Positions 1 to 8,754 are shown, counted from the stretch's first letter. The stretch: DNA of 64,000 bases from Breviolum minutum Mf 1.05b.01 (GCA_000507305.1 DF239101.1:1-64000), one strand, 5' to 3'. A program made the numbers and translations. The notes: generated from the sequence alone by a model not told the origin.

Positions 1-20
1 GAAATTTTGTTGCCCTTACC
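1..20 (-). repeat. Split direct repeat B2 (truncated by the window edge)
   Basis: First 20 bases identical to 390-409; the remainder lies outside the window. A 38-bp unshared spacer (21-58) separates it from A2. Confidence 0.6.
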
Positions 21-58
21 TCCCGCACCAGTCCCGATAACAGGGAGGGTGGGCAGGG

Positions 59-124
59 AGCTGAAGAGCCAACACTAAGGAACAAACAGGAACATGTCTC
101 TTTAACCCCGGGGGCGGGACTACA
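59..124 (-). repeat. Split direct repeat A2
   Basis: Exact 66-bp copy of A1 located 3' of the recombinase ORF. Its position between B1 and B2 is that expected for Ngaro-type split direct repeats. Confidence 0.9.
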
Positions 125-238
125 AAGAGACACTCTATTCCTTTTTTGGTTCCACTCCGCAGCAGGTTGATCAAATTAAATGGTTAGTAATAACCCAAAA
201 AGGAGTTTATCCCTGATTTATTCACCTCAAAGTCCTGT

Positions 239-1528
239 CTAAACCTCGGGCCAAACCCCAAAGGAATAGATCCAAGGACTGGAATCCCCCCTGCATAGTC
301 CGGCCAAGCCCCTTAGACTGGCAAGGTCGCAAGATTCAAATTCAGGGGATAAACTCGACACCAAACAAACGATTTCATCCTTTTTGCGGGAAATTTTGTT
401 GCCCTTACCACGTCCCCCTGACCTACCAGCCTTTGCTGGTGGCTCAAGTGTGGTGAATCTAGGTGATGACAAAAGTGAAACAAAGGTGCGTAAAAAAGGC
501 TTCAATTTCGGATCCTTGGGCGATAGTTGGAGTTCGGCCAAAATGGCCATACCTTCGTTGATATATATGCGTGCTGTCTTAGCTGCATGCCAGCGTCCCT
601 GTAACAGGATACGGTCAAGGGAGTGGTGTTTCCCGAACCACCAAGTAGCTCCACCTCTACGAAGTGAATACGGCCTGAACCCAAAAGTGGTGATTTGTAG
701 CGAAGTAAGGCATTCATTAAAAAGGGCACGCCATCTACTGGGTGGAGGTGTCAATGACTGCATTGCAGGAGCAATTTTCATCCATCGTAACAGTGGGTTT
801 ACGACCACATCGTGTCCAATTACAACTGATTCAGCTGCTCCTGCACGTTTACCCCCTTTAGTTAGCCCCAAGTTCAAGAGGACTGTTCTACCTCCCGGTT
901 GGTTCAGGAGATCACGCCTGCGAACATTTAGGATTTCCCCTGTTCTGAGCATTCCATAGTACCCTAAAAGAAGCGAAACTGCGAATCCATAATGGCCACG
1001 GAACGATGCCCACCCGCACATTGCATGAAGGACATGCTCAGGCATGGGAGGGGCCCTGTTGGGCAACTCATTCATAGACCATGTCTTCAGGAGCCTCCAG
1101 GCTCCCGGCATTGACCCTCGCAACTTTGGAATTAAATCCTGTAATCCTGCCAAGGTGTCACTAGCTTGCGCTCGCCCTGCTCCTGAGCTCCAGAGGTGCT
1201 CCACATACTCACATACTAAGGGGTCCATTCGTTCGCGTTGTTTCGGAAGCTCAATTCCATTAGTACGAAGGAATTGTGTAAAGCCATTGACAGCTTTGTC
1301 ATACCTGGCACGAGTTTGAGGTTGGACTGTAAGATCCTTTAAAGTTCCTAATTTGCGTCTTTGAATTGCTCTGTCACTGGGTGTAGCTCCTTCGAGGATT
1401 CGCTTAGGCATTCCTAAATTTGGTTCGTAACCTTTTCCCCGACCACCTGCTCGGGCGGTCTGCGGGATTTTGGTCCGTATGGACGTAGGCCCAAAGGGCC
1501 TGGCAGGAGCTAGCCAATAACAGAGCAT
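239..1528 (-). CDS. Retroelement ORF4: tyrosine recombinase
   Basis: 429-codon ORF in the +1 frame relative to pol, overlapping its last 125 nt. The N-terminal half resembles a SAM-like core-binding domain (TRARYDKAVNGFTQFLRTNG). The catalytic half has box I Arg in GMLRTGEIL, a Lys in LTKGGKR, and box II PYSLRRGGAT (643-672), where Tyr replaces the usual His of HxxR. QGRWH supplies the His/Trp position and the nucleophile Tyr lies in ARIYINEG (about 552-577). About 100 extra residues follow the nucleophile and run into repeat B1. It would insert the circular DNA copy of the element. Confidence 0.85.
   Translation of the reverse strand: MLCYWLAPARPFGPTSIRTKIPQTARAGGRGKGYEPNLGMPKRILEGATPSDRAIQRRKLGTLKDLTVQPQTRARYDKAVNGFTQFLRTNGIELPKQRERMDPLVCEYVEHLWSSGAGRAQASDTLAGLQDLIPKLRGSMPGAWRLLKTWSMNELPNRAPPMPEHVLHAMCGWASFRGHYGFAVSLLLGYYGMLRTGEILNVRRRDLLNQPGGRTVLLNLGLTKGGKRAGAAESVVIGHDVVVNPLLRWMKIAPAMQSLTPPPSRWRALFNECLTSLQITTFGFRPYSLRRGGATWWFGKHHSLDRILLQGRWHAAKTARIYINEGMAILAELQLSPKDPKLKPFLRTFVSLLSSPRFTTLEPPAKAGRSGGRGKGNKISRKKDEIVCLVSSLSPEFESCDLASLRGLAGLCRGDSSPWIYSFGVWPEV
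390..409 (-). repeat. Split direct repeat B1 (visible 20-bp shared part)
   Basis: gaaattttgttgcccttacc here is identical to positions 1-20. Because B2 continues left of the window, B1 probably extends from 409 down to about 125, next to A2. It lies inside the 3' part of the recombinase ORF. Confidence 0.65.
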
Positions 1529-4500
1529 TGATTTTAGACAAAGTACGACGCAATTTTCTGGAACTACTCCGACCCCTGGTGAGGGAATGGAGGCAAACCA
1601 AACTGTCCGTCAGGTGGATCATTCGGCACCCAATGTGCTGCTGATGACAAATGCGCCACCGAAGTGCGGTGAGAATGGCTCTCATTTCTAAGACATTGAT
1701 GTGGTCTCCCTTTTTAGTCCACTTCCAACCACTCACAATATTCCATTTCCATAACTTGCTTGGAACCGAGGCTCGCAGACGGTGAAAACGAGCTTGGTCA
1801 GAAGAAGAACTGGTCAGTAAGATATCTTCGCCTTTAACACTGACCAGGTTTCCAAGTTTGAATGCCAGGGATTTGGGATTACCTGAAGAGGCTTCCCTTG
1901 CCGGTCTGATGGGCTGTCTGAACAGGAGGGACTGCAGCTGGTCTTCTCCCGAACGCAGTAGCTTATCCATGATCCGTTGAGGGGTAACCGGCGGGCACGC
2001 ATCCAAAGGAGACAAGAGCTGTCCGAGTAACCACGCCACCACTGGGACAGACCAACTGTTACCTAGGAGTGTTAAGCGCAGGTCGCTATGCAACTCCCCT
2101 TTTCTTTGTCCTTTCGGGAGACAATTCATGGTGTACCCCAAAGGGAACCCCAACATGCACTCCCGTTCCTCGGCATCGGGTAAACGTAGGTCACCTTTCT
2201 TATTTATAAGAAGATTCTTTTTGATATACTGATAAGGCGGAAATCTATACTTGTCAGCACACCAACGCTGAAGGTCCTCTACTGCGCACTGGTTAACTCC
2301 AGCTGGGCGATGACCCGGGTGACTTCTTGGTCGGGACGTAGTGAAAGTCGGAAAGGCCCTAAGGGGATCAAGCTTGATCCATCCAGGTTTGCAAACACTT
2401 TCCAAGTCATGATAGGCCTCGAGTTGGATCTCCCGATGCCCAGGAGACCTATCTAGGTGAACTCCTTCTCCTTCCAAAAGCTCCCATGTAAGCCAATAAA
2501 GCCTAGGTCGACTGCACCAGGTCATAGTGCCAGCATCACAGCGCCATGGTTCGTCCTCGAAGTCTTGAGACATTGCATCTTTATCCACCGGGTCCATAGA
2601 AGCAACGGACTCCATAAGCGTGTGCACTGGGCACCAAGGGAAATGAGTTCGCAAGAGCGACTCGATCCTCTTTACGTGCACAAAGAGTGCTGAGCGGACG
2701 TCCCGGAGCGCACCCCGGCGGTCAGCGTTGAGCCCACTGACCCCCTGGCAGGGGGGGCCACCGCCCAGCAGAACTAAGGAGGCTTGCGAGAAATCTCCCG
2801 ACCACTTTTTAACCATGTCTGAATCCACCATTTCCACATCCAAGACAGTGGTAACATTGGGGAAAGCGGCCTCCACTACCCGTCTTGCTTCAGGAGATTT
2901 CTCAACCGATACGTGGCCTAGTACTTCCACGCCCAACAATTCCAATGCAACACGCAGGGCCCCTATTCCATCAAAGAGTCCTACGCTGAAAATCCGCAAC
3001 TCTCGTCGAGATTCTGCTAGTTCACCCCTAAGCGTTCCAGAGCTTACTGTTTGACCAAATCTAGTAAGACCCCGAGAGGCGCATATACCCCCACCTGACG
3101 TGGATGCATCGCTGCATGTCACCATGGAGTGCATATCTAACCTGAAATCCATACGAGCTAAAGGAACCAGCGCAATGTACCGTAGGATTTCATACCTACT
3201 TTCCGTCCAAAGTGGCCGATAGAAACGTCCAGGGTTGTTGAAGTCCTCTATCTGTTTCCAGACAGAGTTCAAGCAACCAAGCAGGGGTCTCCTAAACATG
3301 GCAATGTAAACCAACCCACCACAAATCACCTGCAACTGGCGTTGGGAAACCTGAGCTTGTTGGCATAATGCAAGAGCAGCCGTGATATATTTCAGGAGTT
3401 TGACCTCCCGAGGGTAGGCTATCCCCTTCACACCGTCCACCATTGCACCCTGCACTTCTGCACAGGGACTACGAGCCACACCTTTCTTGGCATTCCGAGG
3501 TATGTCCCACACTTCGTATTGCTCCCGCAAAGCTAAGACTGGAGCAGCTAGGGTACCTTCCAAATTGACCATTCCCGTGGACTCAACTTTTTCAAGAAGG
3601 TCATAGTTGTCCAGATACACCCTCCAAACCTCAGGGGCCAGAGGAAAATGTTTATCTTTACGCAGCTCTCGTTCTGGGTGGCAAGTCCCTCCAACTGAAC
3701 CAGGCAGTTTCGACCATTTGACCAGATTGCGATGGACATGCTGGGCCAAACTGACAGAGTTCAAGAAACCCATGGGAAGTACCTTGGAACCCAAATACAC
3801 CTCCCGCCCCTTCAATCGGTCAGGGAGGACAGAATCAGGGACCTGCTTGTTGAATGCCAAAAACTTATGCCAGCAACGGGGTACAGACATGACGTAGAAA
3901 AAACATCGGACGTCTTCACTAGAAATCAACAAGTTTTCTCCAGGTTGAAGGAAGAAAGGAGACATGGTACTCCATGCCGGAAGCGTACCCACGTCTCCCG
4001 CAAGTCCCTCACATATACTGTTTAAAGGAATGAGGTTCATTATCAACCTGTATACCGGCCACCCTTCATGAACCTCGTCCTTCGTAACCCCAAAAAGCCC
4101 ATTCAGCAACAAACCATCACCCGTGTCAAAGACCTCCTCGTCAGTCAAGTAGTGACAAACCCCAGCTGACACCAAACCCTCACAGACCTCACCCCAGTCC
4201 TCATCCTTAACCATAACTCGGGGTGAAGTAAGAGGTGGCCAAAGATCCTTATCTTTCAGGAACAAATCAAAGTGTGTAACATAGTATTGAGACCCCAGCT
4301 CGCATACTTCTTCAAGAGGAACCCTAGCTATCTCCCGAGGTAACGCAGGAGAGATATTGCCCCACCTAAACGTGAGGGCAATCTTGACCTCCTCACCCTG
4401 GTAGTCAACACTACGAGTCTGAAAGAAATCCTTCCAACAGAAACCACTTGCACGTCCCGTGAGGTCTCGCAAACGCCTCACATCCTTAACCAGTTCACAC

Positions 4501-5060
4501 AAACACCTCTGTTGACACTGATTAGGAGTTGACTCGTTAAACAAGTCCTCTCCCCAAAAAGAATTGAGACCAATAATAATGCAAATCAACCAACCTACCT
4601 CATCGTTGTCTAAGTCATCAAACAGTTTTTGCAACACGTCCCTGGAAGAGGGGAGTGGGTACAACCGATCAATTTTCCCATTCCCCATGGGCTTGCTGCG
4701 GAGTGGAAAGGCTTCCAGAAACTTCTGCAAAACTATTGGACCTAGAGCTTTAAACGTGAGGTCATCCAACCCTGAAAAAATGCCCTCATCAAATTCACGC
4801 ACCTTTTTCCCTGAAGACGCCGGGAATCCACGTTGACCATTGTCCTTGAAGAAACCAGCGCCGACAATCTCAGCCAGCGGTCTATTGCTAAAAGTACATC
4901 CAGGTTCAGGGACTCGACATGAATCCTCCACCTGAAACTCCCCTCCCGCTGCCTCTTTAAATGGCGCAGGAGGATCAAGAAAAACATCCTCATTCCTCAG
5001 CTCAGGAGTTGCGCCTTGGCAAACTTCCCGTTGGAATCCTTCCCTCACTTCTGCTCCTTT
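1404..5060 (-). CDS. Retroelement ORF3 (pol): reverse transcriptase, RNase H split by a DNMT3-like domain
   Basis: The frame is open from 6743 to 1404, but upstream of about 5060 it merely shadows ORF2, so the functional protein (about 1215 aa) probably begins near 5060 through a -1 frameshift or reinitiation; no ATG lies close by. Order: a pre-RT region; RT palm and fingers (VLPMGFLNSVSLAQHVHR, then VYLDNYD at about 3607-3618 in the YxDD position); a connection region; the first RNase H Asp in CSDASTSGGG (about 3100-3125); a full cytosine methyltransferase (about 2010-3000); and the remaining RNase H motifs, NVLEMRAI (about 1690), HLTDS (about 1605) and HTDQNPADRPSR (about 1470). The methyltransferase therefore interrupts RNase H. 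The motif-C residue Asn instead of the second Asp is unusual. The 3' end overlaps the recombinase ORF by 125 nt. Confidence 0.88.
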   Translation of the reverse strand, partial: KGAEVREGFQREVCQGATPELRNEDVFLDPPAPFKEAAGGEFQVEDSCRVPEPGCTFSNRPLAEIVGAGFFKDNGQRGFPASSGKKVREFDEGIFSGLDDLTFKALGPIVLQKFLEAFPLRSKPMGNGKIDRLYPLPSSRDVLQKLFDDLDNDEVGWLICIIIGLNSFWGEDLFNESTPNQCQQRCLCELVKDVRRLRDLTGRASGFCWKDFFQTRSVDYQGEEVKIALTFRWGNISPALPREIARVPLEEVCELGSQYYVTHFDLFLKDKDLWPPLTSPRVMVKDEDWGEVCEGLVSAGVCHYLTDEEVFDTGDGLLLNGLFGVTKDEVHEGWPVYRLIMNLIPLNSICEGLAGDVGTLPAWSTMSPFFLQPGENLLISSEDVRCFFYVMSVPRCWHKFLAFNKQVPDSVLPDRLKGREVYLGSKVLPMGFLNSVSLAQHVHRNLVKWSKLPGSVGGTCHPERELRKDKHFPLAPEVWRVYLDNYDLLEKVESTGMVNLEGTLAAPVLALREQYEVWDIPRNAKKGVARSPCAEVQGAMVDGVKGIAYPREVKLLKYITAALALCQQAQVSQRQLQVICGGLVYIAMFRRPLLGCLNSVWKQIEDFNNPGRFYRPLWTESRYEILRYIALVPLARMDFRLDMHSMVTCSDASTSGGGICASRGLTRFGQTVSSGTLRGELAESRRELRIFSVGLFDGIGALRVALELLGVEVLGHVSVEKSPEARRVVEAAFPNVTTVLDVEMVDSDMVKKWSGDFSQASLVLLGGGPPCQGVSGLNADRRGALRDVRSALFVHVKRIESLLRTHFPWCPVHTLMESVASMDPVDKDAMSQDFEDEPWRCDAGTMTWCSRPRLYWLTWELLEGEGVHLDRSPGHREIQLEAYHDLESVCKPGWIKLDPLRAFPTFTTSRPRSHPGHRPAGVNQCAVEDLQRWCADKYRFPPYQYIKKNLLINKKGDLRLPDAEERECMLGFPLGYTMNCLPKGQRKGELHSDLRLTLLGNSWSVPVVAWLLGQLLSPLDACPPVTPQRIMDKLLRSGEDQLQSLLFRQPIRPAREASSGNPKSLAFKLGNLVSVKGEDILLTSSSSDQARFHRLRASVPSKLWKWNIVSGWKWTKKGDHINVLEMRAILTALRWRICHQQHIGCRMIHLTDSLVCLHSLTRGRSSSRKLRRTLSKINALLLASSCQALWAYVHTDQNPADRPSRWSGKRLRTKFRNA
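2010..3000 (-). other. DNMT3-like cytosine-C5 methyltransferase domain within pol
   Basis: The conserved C5-methyltransferase motifs occur in order. Motif I is GLFDGIGALRVALELLG (AdoMet binding) and motif IV is GGGPPCQGVSGLN, with the catalytic Pro-Cys. ESV stands in the motif VI position (usually ENV). SRPRLYW (motif VIII), EERECMLGFPLGYT (motif IX region) and GNSWSVPVVAWLL (motif X) follow. The motif X wording and the LNADRRGALRDVRSALF stretch after motif IV are closest, by eye, to DNMT3 rather than DNMT1. All key residues needed for activity appear present. Expected role: methylation of CG sites in element or host DNA. Confidence 0.85.
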
Positions 5061-6544
5061 GCTTTGCCACCCTTGTCCTCCTTCTGCTTTCCTCCTTTCT
5101 TTCCGTCTCCTTTGCCCTTGACATCGTGGTCGTTCTTTCCTCCTTTGCCTTTTCCCAGTCGAAGATGTCCCTGACTGGCCTGCCATAATGCCCGAGCTTC
5201 TTCGTAATTCTCTTTTTGGGCGCCCTTCAGTTCGGTGGCTTGGGCAATCAAAAGATTCTCCGACGCCACCACTTCCATCCGTTGCGCCACCTGCCAGGCA
5301 GCTCCTCCTGCAATCGCTTCCACACTCTTCATCCTCTGTACCATGCAGTCTAGGGCATGGCAAACTCGGCCCTTCAGCAACAAGTCTATTGAGGTTGACA
5401 GAGTCAACAGCTCCCGCCCTGCAGGAGCTGACACCTTTTTCATGAGGTGTTGACGAAAGTAAGGGACTGCCACCGGCTTGGTTCCGGTATCCTCCAAGTC
5501 CTCTCCAATCTCCGTCAACAAGGTCCGTCGCATAGCCTTCAAACTCTCCAAGCACAGCACACCGGGATACTGTTCCGCCAACATCTTGGCTTTGGACATC
5601 TCTAAGAAAATGCCCTCTTGAGTGGACTCTCCCAGGTGACTGCTGCTCTCCCCCGTGCTGCCACTGGAGGATGAGCTTTCCGAGTCTTTGCTTGACCTCC
5701 CCTTCTTCCTCACGTAATTTCGGGCTCGGTGAAGGACCCTTCTCCTCACCTTCTCTTTGGAATCCAAGGGAGTCCCTGCAAACAAAGCGCTCGGCGCCTT
5801 CATGGCTGCTACCCTTGGGTTTCTCCCGTCCAGCTTGTCCTCTGATCTCACCTCTCTCCTTGAACGGCTCCGGTCCTTCTTCTTGTCCCTTGATTCCTTC
5901 TCCTTGCTCCTCTTTTTCTTTTTCTTCTTTTCTTTCGACCTTTTCCTCTTCCTCTTTCGGCTGCTGTCCTCTGAACGATCGCTTCCTCGTCCACGTCCTT
6001 CGTCTGGCATCCTGCCTTTGTCTCGTAGTTCCTTCATCTCGTCTATTCCGTCCTCCTTTTCTGGGGCCACATGGGGTTCCAGGGTCCGCATCCAAGGATC
6101 CTCGGCTCCTAACGAAGTGACCAATCTCACCTTTTTGCCGTGGATATAGCGGTCTCCCGATTCCAGGAGACCACAATCCTTGGGGCACTTGTGAACTACG
6201 AAGTCCTTCCTGGTGTCCTGGTAGTGCATCTTCAAGATAGACTCCGACGTTGTGCCACATAGCTTCATGTGGAGATGGATGTGTCCTCCCTCCATCTCCA
6301 CCTTGCTCAGTGTGCCACAAACCTTGGTCTTCTCCCCATAGTAGTGGCATTCTCCTATCTCCAACACCTGGCCCGTCTCCAAGTCTTCGAACCTCAGGTC
6401 CTCCATGGCTATCTCCCGTCCTTCTTTCAAGGAGACTGCCACGTCGACGGCATGAGCTGCTGCCGGCCTCCTCCTCACAGGCACTATGCCTGCCGGTCGC
6501 CTCATACCTCCTCCTCCTAATCGTGCCTTCGCTTTTGGCGCCAT
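5045..6544 (-). CDS. Retroelement ORF2: Gag-like protein
   Basis: 499 codons. The start ATG at 6544 lies within the tail of ORF1. Residues about 1-35 are basic and Ala/Arg-rich. Residues about 35-130 form a compact, non-repetitive region with Cys and His residues. A long Lys/Arg/Ser-rich linker follows, then a helical region (about 315-455) and a Lys/Gly-rich tail. The layout of basic ends around a helical core fits a capsid/nucleocapsid role, but I do not recognise a named family. The stop at 5045 is followed by pol in the -1 frame relative to this ORF. Confidence 0.7.
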   Translation of the reverse strand: MAPKAKARLGGGGMRRPAGIVPVRRRPAAAHAVDVAVSLKEGREIAMEDLRFEDLETGQVLEIGECHYYGEKTKVCGTLSKVEMEGGHIHLHMKLCGTTSESILKMHYQDTRKDFVVHKCPKDCGLLESGDRYIHGKKVRLVTSLGAEDPWMRTLEPHVAPEKEDGIDEMKELRDKGRMPDEGRGRGSDRSEDSSRKRKRKRSKEKKKKKKRSKEKESRDKKKDRSRSRREVRSEDKLDGRNPRVAAMKAPSALFAGTPLDSKEKVRRRVLHRARNYVRKKGRSSKDSESSSSSGSTGESSSHLGESTQEGIFLEMSKAKMLAEQYPGVLCLESLKAMRRTLLTEIGEDLEDTGTKPVAVPYFRQHLMKKVSAPAGRELLTLSTSIDLLLKGRVCHALDCMVQRMKSVEAIAGGAAWQVAQRMEVVASENLLIAQATELKGAQKENYEEARALWQASQGHLRLGKGKGGKNDHDVKGKGDGKKGGKQKEDKGGKAKEQK

Positions 6545-7437
6545 TGCTTCGACTCCTCTGCAAGACGTCTCTGCTGGAAATCTCTGCCTCGTTCTCTCTT
6601 CTTCTTTCCTTTGTTCTTTCCGTGTTTATCTTTCTTCTTCCTTTTCTTCTCCTCTCGCCTTGAAGGGGATCTCTCTCTTCTCGGTTCCCGGTGCCTTGTC
6701 CCACGTTCCGGTGTCCTTGGACGTCGTGAGTCGGCTGGGGCACTCGAGACTCTCCTTGGCAATGCCTCTCTCTCCTTCTCTCTCCCGGTATCAGGGAGGC
6801 TGCGATGGATGTCTCCGTCCTCTCTCCTCAGTTCCGCAACGGTGTGCGGGGTTGGGGGAGAAAGCTTGACTCCCAACGGCGTAAGCCCCAAAGGCTTACT
6901 CAAATTTCCTTTCTGAAATTTGTGTCCTCGAAGCTCCTTGTATGTAGCACGGGGCGGGTCTTTTCCCTCAACCACGGGGTCCTTAGTCTTATCTTCTTCT
7001 TCTGTCTCCTCCTCAGAGTAGCAATCCTCGTCTTCCTCAGGATGGGCACTAGTAGCAGGAACTGGTCTTGAAGGTGCTGCCTTCTCTGGACGCCCTTCCT
7101 GGGGTTCCTCCTTAACTTCTCCTTCCGGCTTCTCGTCCTTATCCTTCTCCTCTTTTGTGTCCTCTGGCTTCTTCTCCTTGGCTTTAGGTTGCGCCGGAGC
7201 AGCAGATCCTTCTTTGCCTCCCGGTGATGGCACTCCCGCTTCAACAGGAGCTACCGCACAGGAGTTGCTGGCCTCCGCCAAGTCAGTGAGAGCTCCCGCA
7301 CAATCGCGGAGCAGGTGGAGCCCTGCACTGAACTGGGATGACGATAGGACTTTCTCCCACAACCAACCAATTCGGCTCACAGTTCTACAACCAGGGCAGA
7401 AATCAAAACCAGGGCTTCCACAGCCCCTACAATTCAT
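6517..7437 (-). CDS. Retroelement ORF1: Cys-motif, highly charged protein
   Basis: 306 codons starting at the ATG four bases inside repeat A1. The N-terminus carries two CxxC knuckles (C3/C6 and C14/C17), suggesting a small zinc-binding motif. The rest is low-complexity, first acidic Lys/Glu-rich and then Arg/Lys/Ser-rich, typical of nucleic-acid-binding retroelement accessory or Gag proteins. Its last 28 nt overlap the start of ORF2 in another frame, so the two may be coupled by reinitiation or frameshifting. No enzymatic domain is seen. The Gag-like assignment is inference from position and composition. Confidence 0.7.
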   Translation of the reverse strand: MNCRGCGSPGFDFCPGCRTVSRIGWLWEKVLSSSQFSAGLHLLRDCAGALTDLAEASNSCAVAPVEAGVPSPGGKEGSAAPAQPKAKEKKPEDTKEEKDKDEKPEGEVKEEPQEGRPEKAAPSRPVPATSAHPEEDEDCYSEEETEEEDKTKDPVVEGKDPPRATYKELRGHKFQKGNLSKPLGLTPLGVKLSPPTPHTVAELRREDGDIHRSLPDTGREKEREALPRRVSSAPADSRRPRTPERGTRHREPRRERSPSRREEKKRKKKDKHGKNKGKKKRERGRDFQQRRLAEESKQWRQKRRHD

Positions 7438-7440
7438 TCA

Positions 7441-7506
7441 AGCTGAAGAGCCAACACTAAGGAACAAACAGGAACATGTCTCTTTAACCCCGGGGGCGGG
7501 ACTACA
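7441..7506 (-). repeat. Split direct repeat A1 (5' end of the retroelement)
   Basis: A 66-bp sequence identical to positions 59-124. It begins agctgaagagcc and ends ggggcgggactaca on the plus strand; similarity stops abruptly on both sides. It marks the 5' end of the element, four bases upstream of the ORF1 start codon. Confidence 0.9.
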
Positions 7507-8176
7507 TGTGATATTCATATTAACATAACAATCACCATCACAAGCACCACTATAACTACCACTGTCTGCATCTGCATTTCCAAAGTCATCAACAGTGTGT
7601 GACAAGACCTGCTCGTGCACACTCACCCCCCACATCTGCCTCATACACATTGCTCACCCGCGGCCAACCATCTTCTCCATAGGTGCCCTGCACCGCTCAG
7701 AACATTATTTTTCCCTTGTTATCTCCCAAGCTTTGGCATCATCTTTGCATATCATTGCTTTTGTTTCTCCAGTCACTTGCTTCCTCCCCCCCCAAAAAAA
7801 ATGAAACTCAATGGTGCAGGTTTCTTTGCGACGACTTAAAGTCCCAGTTGTAACTGCCAACGACTGTCGAACCGCCAATTGAACACCAACGACCCTAAGT
7901 CTGAAAATGGATTCGATCCTTGGAAAATGAGACTCCAAATTTGGAAATCACCATCATGCTTATGTGTGTGTTGTGCATATACAAATATCATAGTCTATAT
8001 GATGGGATAATCATTCTACTTATCTGATATGTACTAGTATCTTTATGCACATATATCATATGTCTCAATGTTCTATCATTCAAATTTTGTATATACACTC
8101 AAATTTTGACGGCTTAGACAATACCCTTACGGCTATAAATTTGACGTGAGCCTCGCTGTGCTGCTGCTGGAAATCA
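7507..8176. other. Flank of the retroelement, intron-like, no gene seen
   Basis: AT-rich sequence with a few short open frames on both strands, none convincing. Probably the right-hand part of the POLE intron that received the retroelement. Confidence 0.5.
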
Positions 8177-8199
8177 CTCTCTGACAGTTGCATCCTCGT

Positions 8200-8754
8200 G
8201 ACAACGAATCACCATGCCATCAAAAAGGAGGCCATCAACCCCGCTCCACTTTTGAAAGGGGGCAACCCGGGCAACTGGTCGTTGTTGTTGCCAAGTGATT
8301 TCATGTGAATCATATCACTTTGTCTATCTTTTCATCTAATTATTCTGAGTTGCAGTGGCATTTTTCTACTGTCAACAAAAGCTTTTGTATGTTTTTGTCA
8401 TGACTCAAGGTTGACCAAAGTCTTCAAACCAAAATTGGTCATCATGCCGCACTCTTCCCTACAATCCATAAATGTTCCGATTTCCTCTTCAGGGTCACGT
8501 TAAGCCGAAACCATTTGTGAATCCTCCAAAAGGAGTGTGCAGGAGTCACATATTGTCAAATATATGTAATACCATGTACATCAGGTACGTCCTATTCTCA
8601 GGGGCAAAATGTTAGTTTTCGATATAATCCAGTTTTCGGGAGTACAGAACGATCAGAACAAATCTGGGAGCCCGTTCTCCACCAAACATCCATGGCGAAG
8701 ATTTCGGGGTGCATCTCTGGTCACCTGAACAAACTTCGTGCGACAACCGACAAC
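8200..8754 (-). CDS. Two coding-like exons next to the retroelement flank
   Basis: About 8680-8754 ([20 protein letters not shown], acceptor TCTCCAG/G) and about 8200-8274 ([20 protein letters not shown], acceptor GACCAG/T). They are the last coding-like segments before the retrotransposon and probably belong to POLE. Both strands are open at 8.66-8.76 kb, so the strand rests on context. Confidence 0.45.

Larger units (their letters stand above)
1..7506 (-). mobile_element. DIRS/Ngaro-like tyrosine-recombinase retrotransposon with embedded DNMT3-like methyltransferase (cut by left window edge)
   Basis: Read on the minus strand the order is repeat A1 (7441-7506), ORF1, ORF2, pol ORF3, tyrosine recombinase ORF4, repeat B1, repeat A2 (59-124), repeat B2 (from 20 leftward, out of the window). 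This A1-ORFs-B1-A2-B2 order of split direct repeats, together with a recombinase in place of a DDE integrase, is the hallmark of DIRS-order (Ngaro/PAT-like) retroelements. These replicate through a circular intermediate and insert without target-site duplication. All four ORFs are open and A1/A2 are identical, so the copy looks recent and possibly still active. The flanking region appears to be a POLE intron, in the same transcriptional direction. Confidence 0.9.

Noticed and set aside
538-556. Possible dinoflagellate spliced-leader similarity (ccattttggc type)
   Set aside because: The match is a short palindrome inside the recombinase ORF, not the full leader.
5061-6743. N-terminal third of the long pol frame (6743 to about 5060)
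   Set aside because: It overlaps ORF2 in another frame and reads as low-complexity Arg/Glu/Gly with no motif; treated as a shadow of ORF2.
384-7528. Plus-strand ORFs of 70-190 codons within the retroelement
   Set aside because: Antisense shadows of the minus-strand ORFs, Ser/Leu/Pro-rich, with no motifs.
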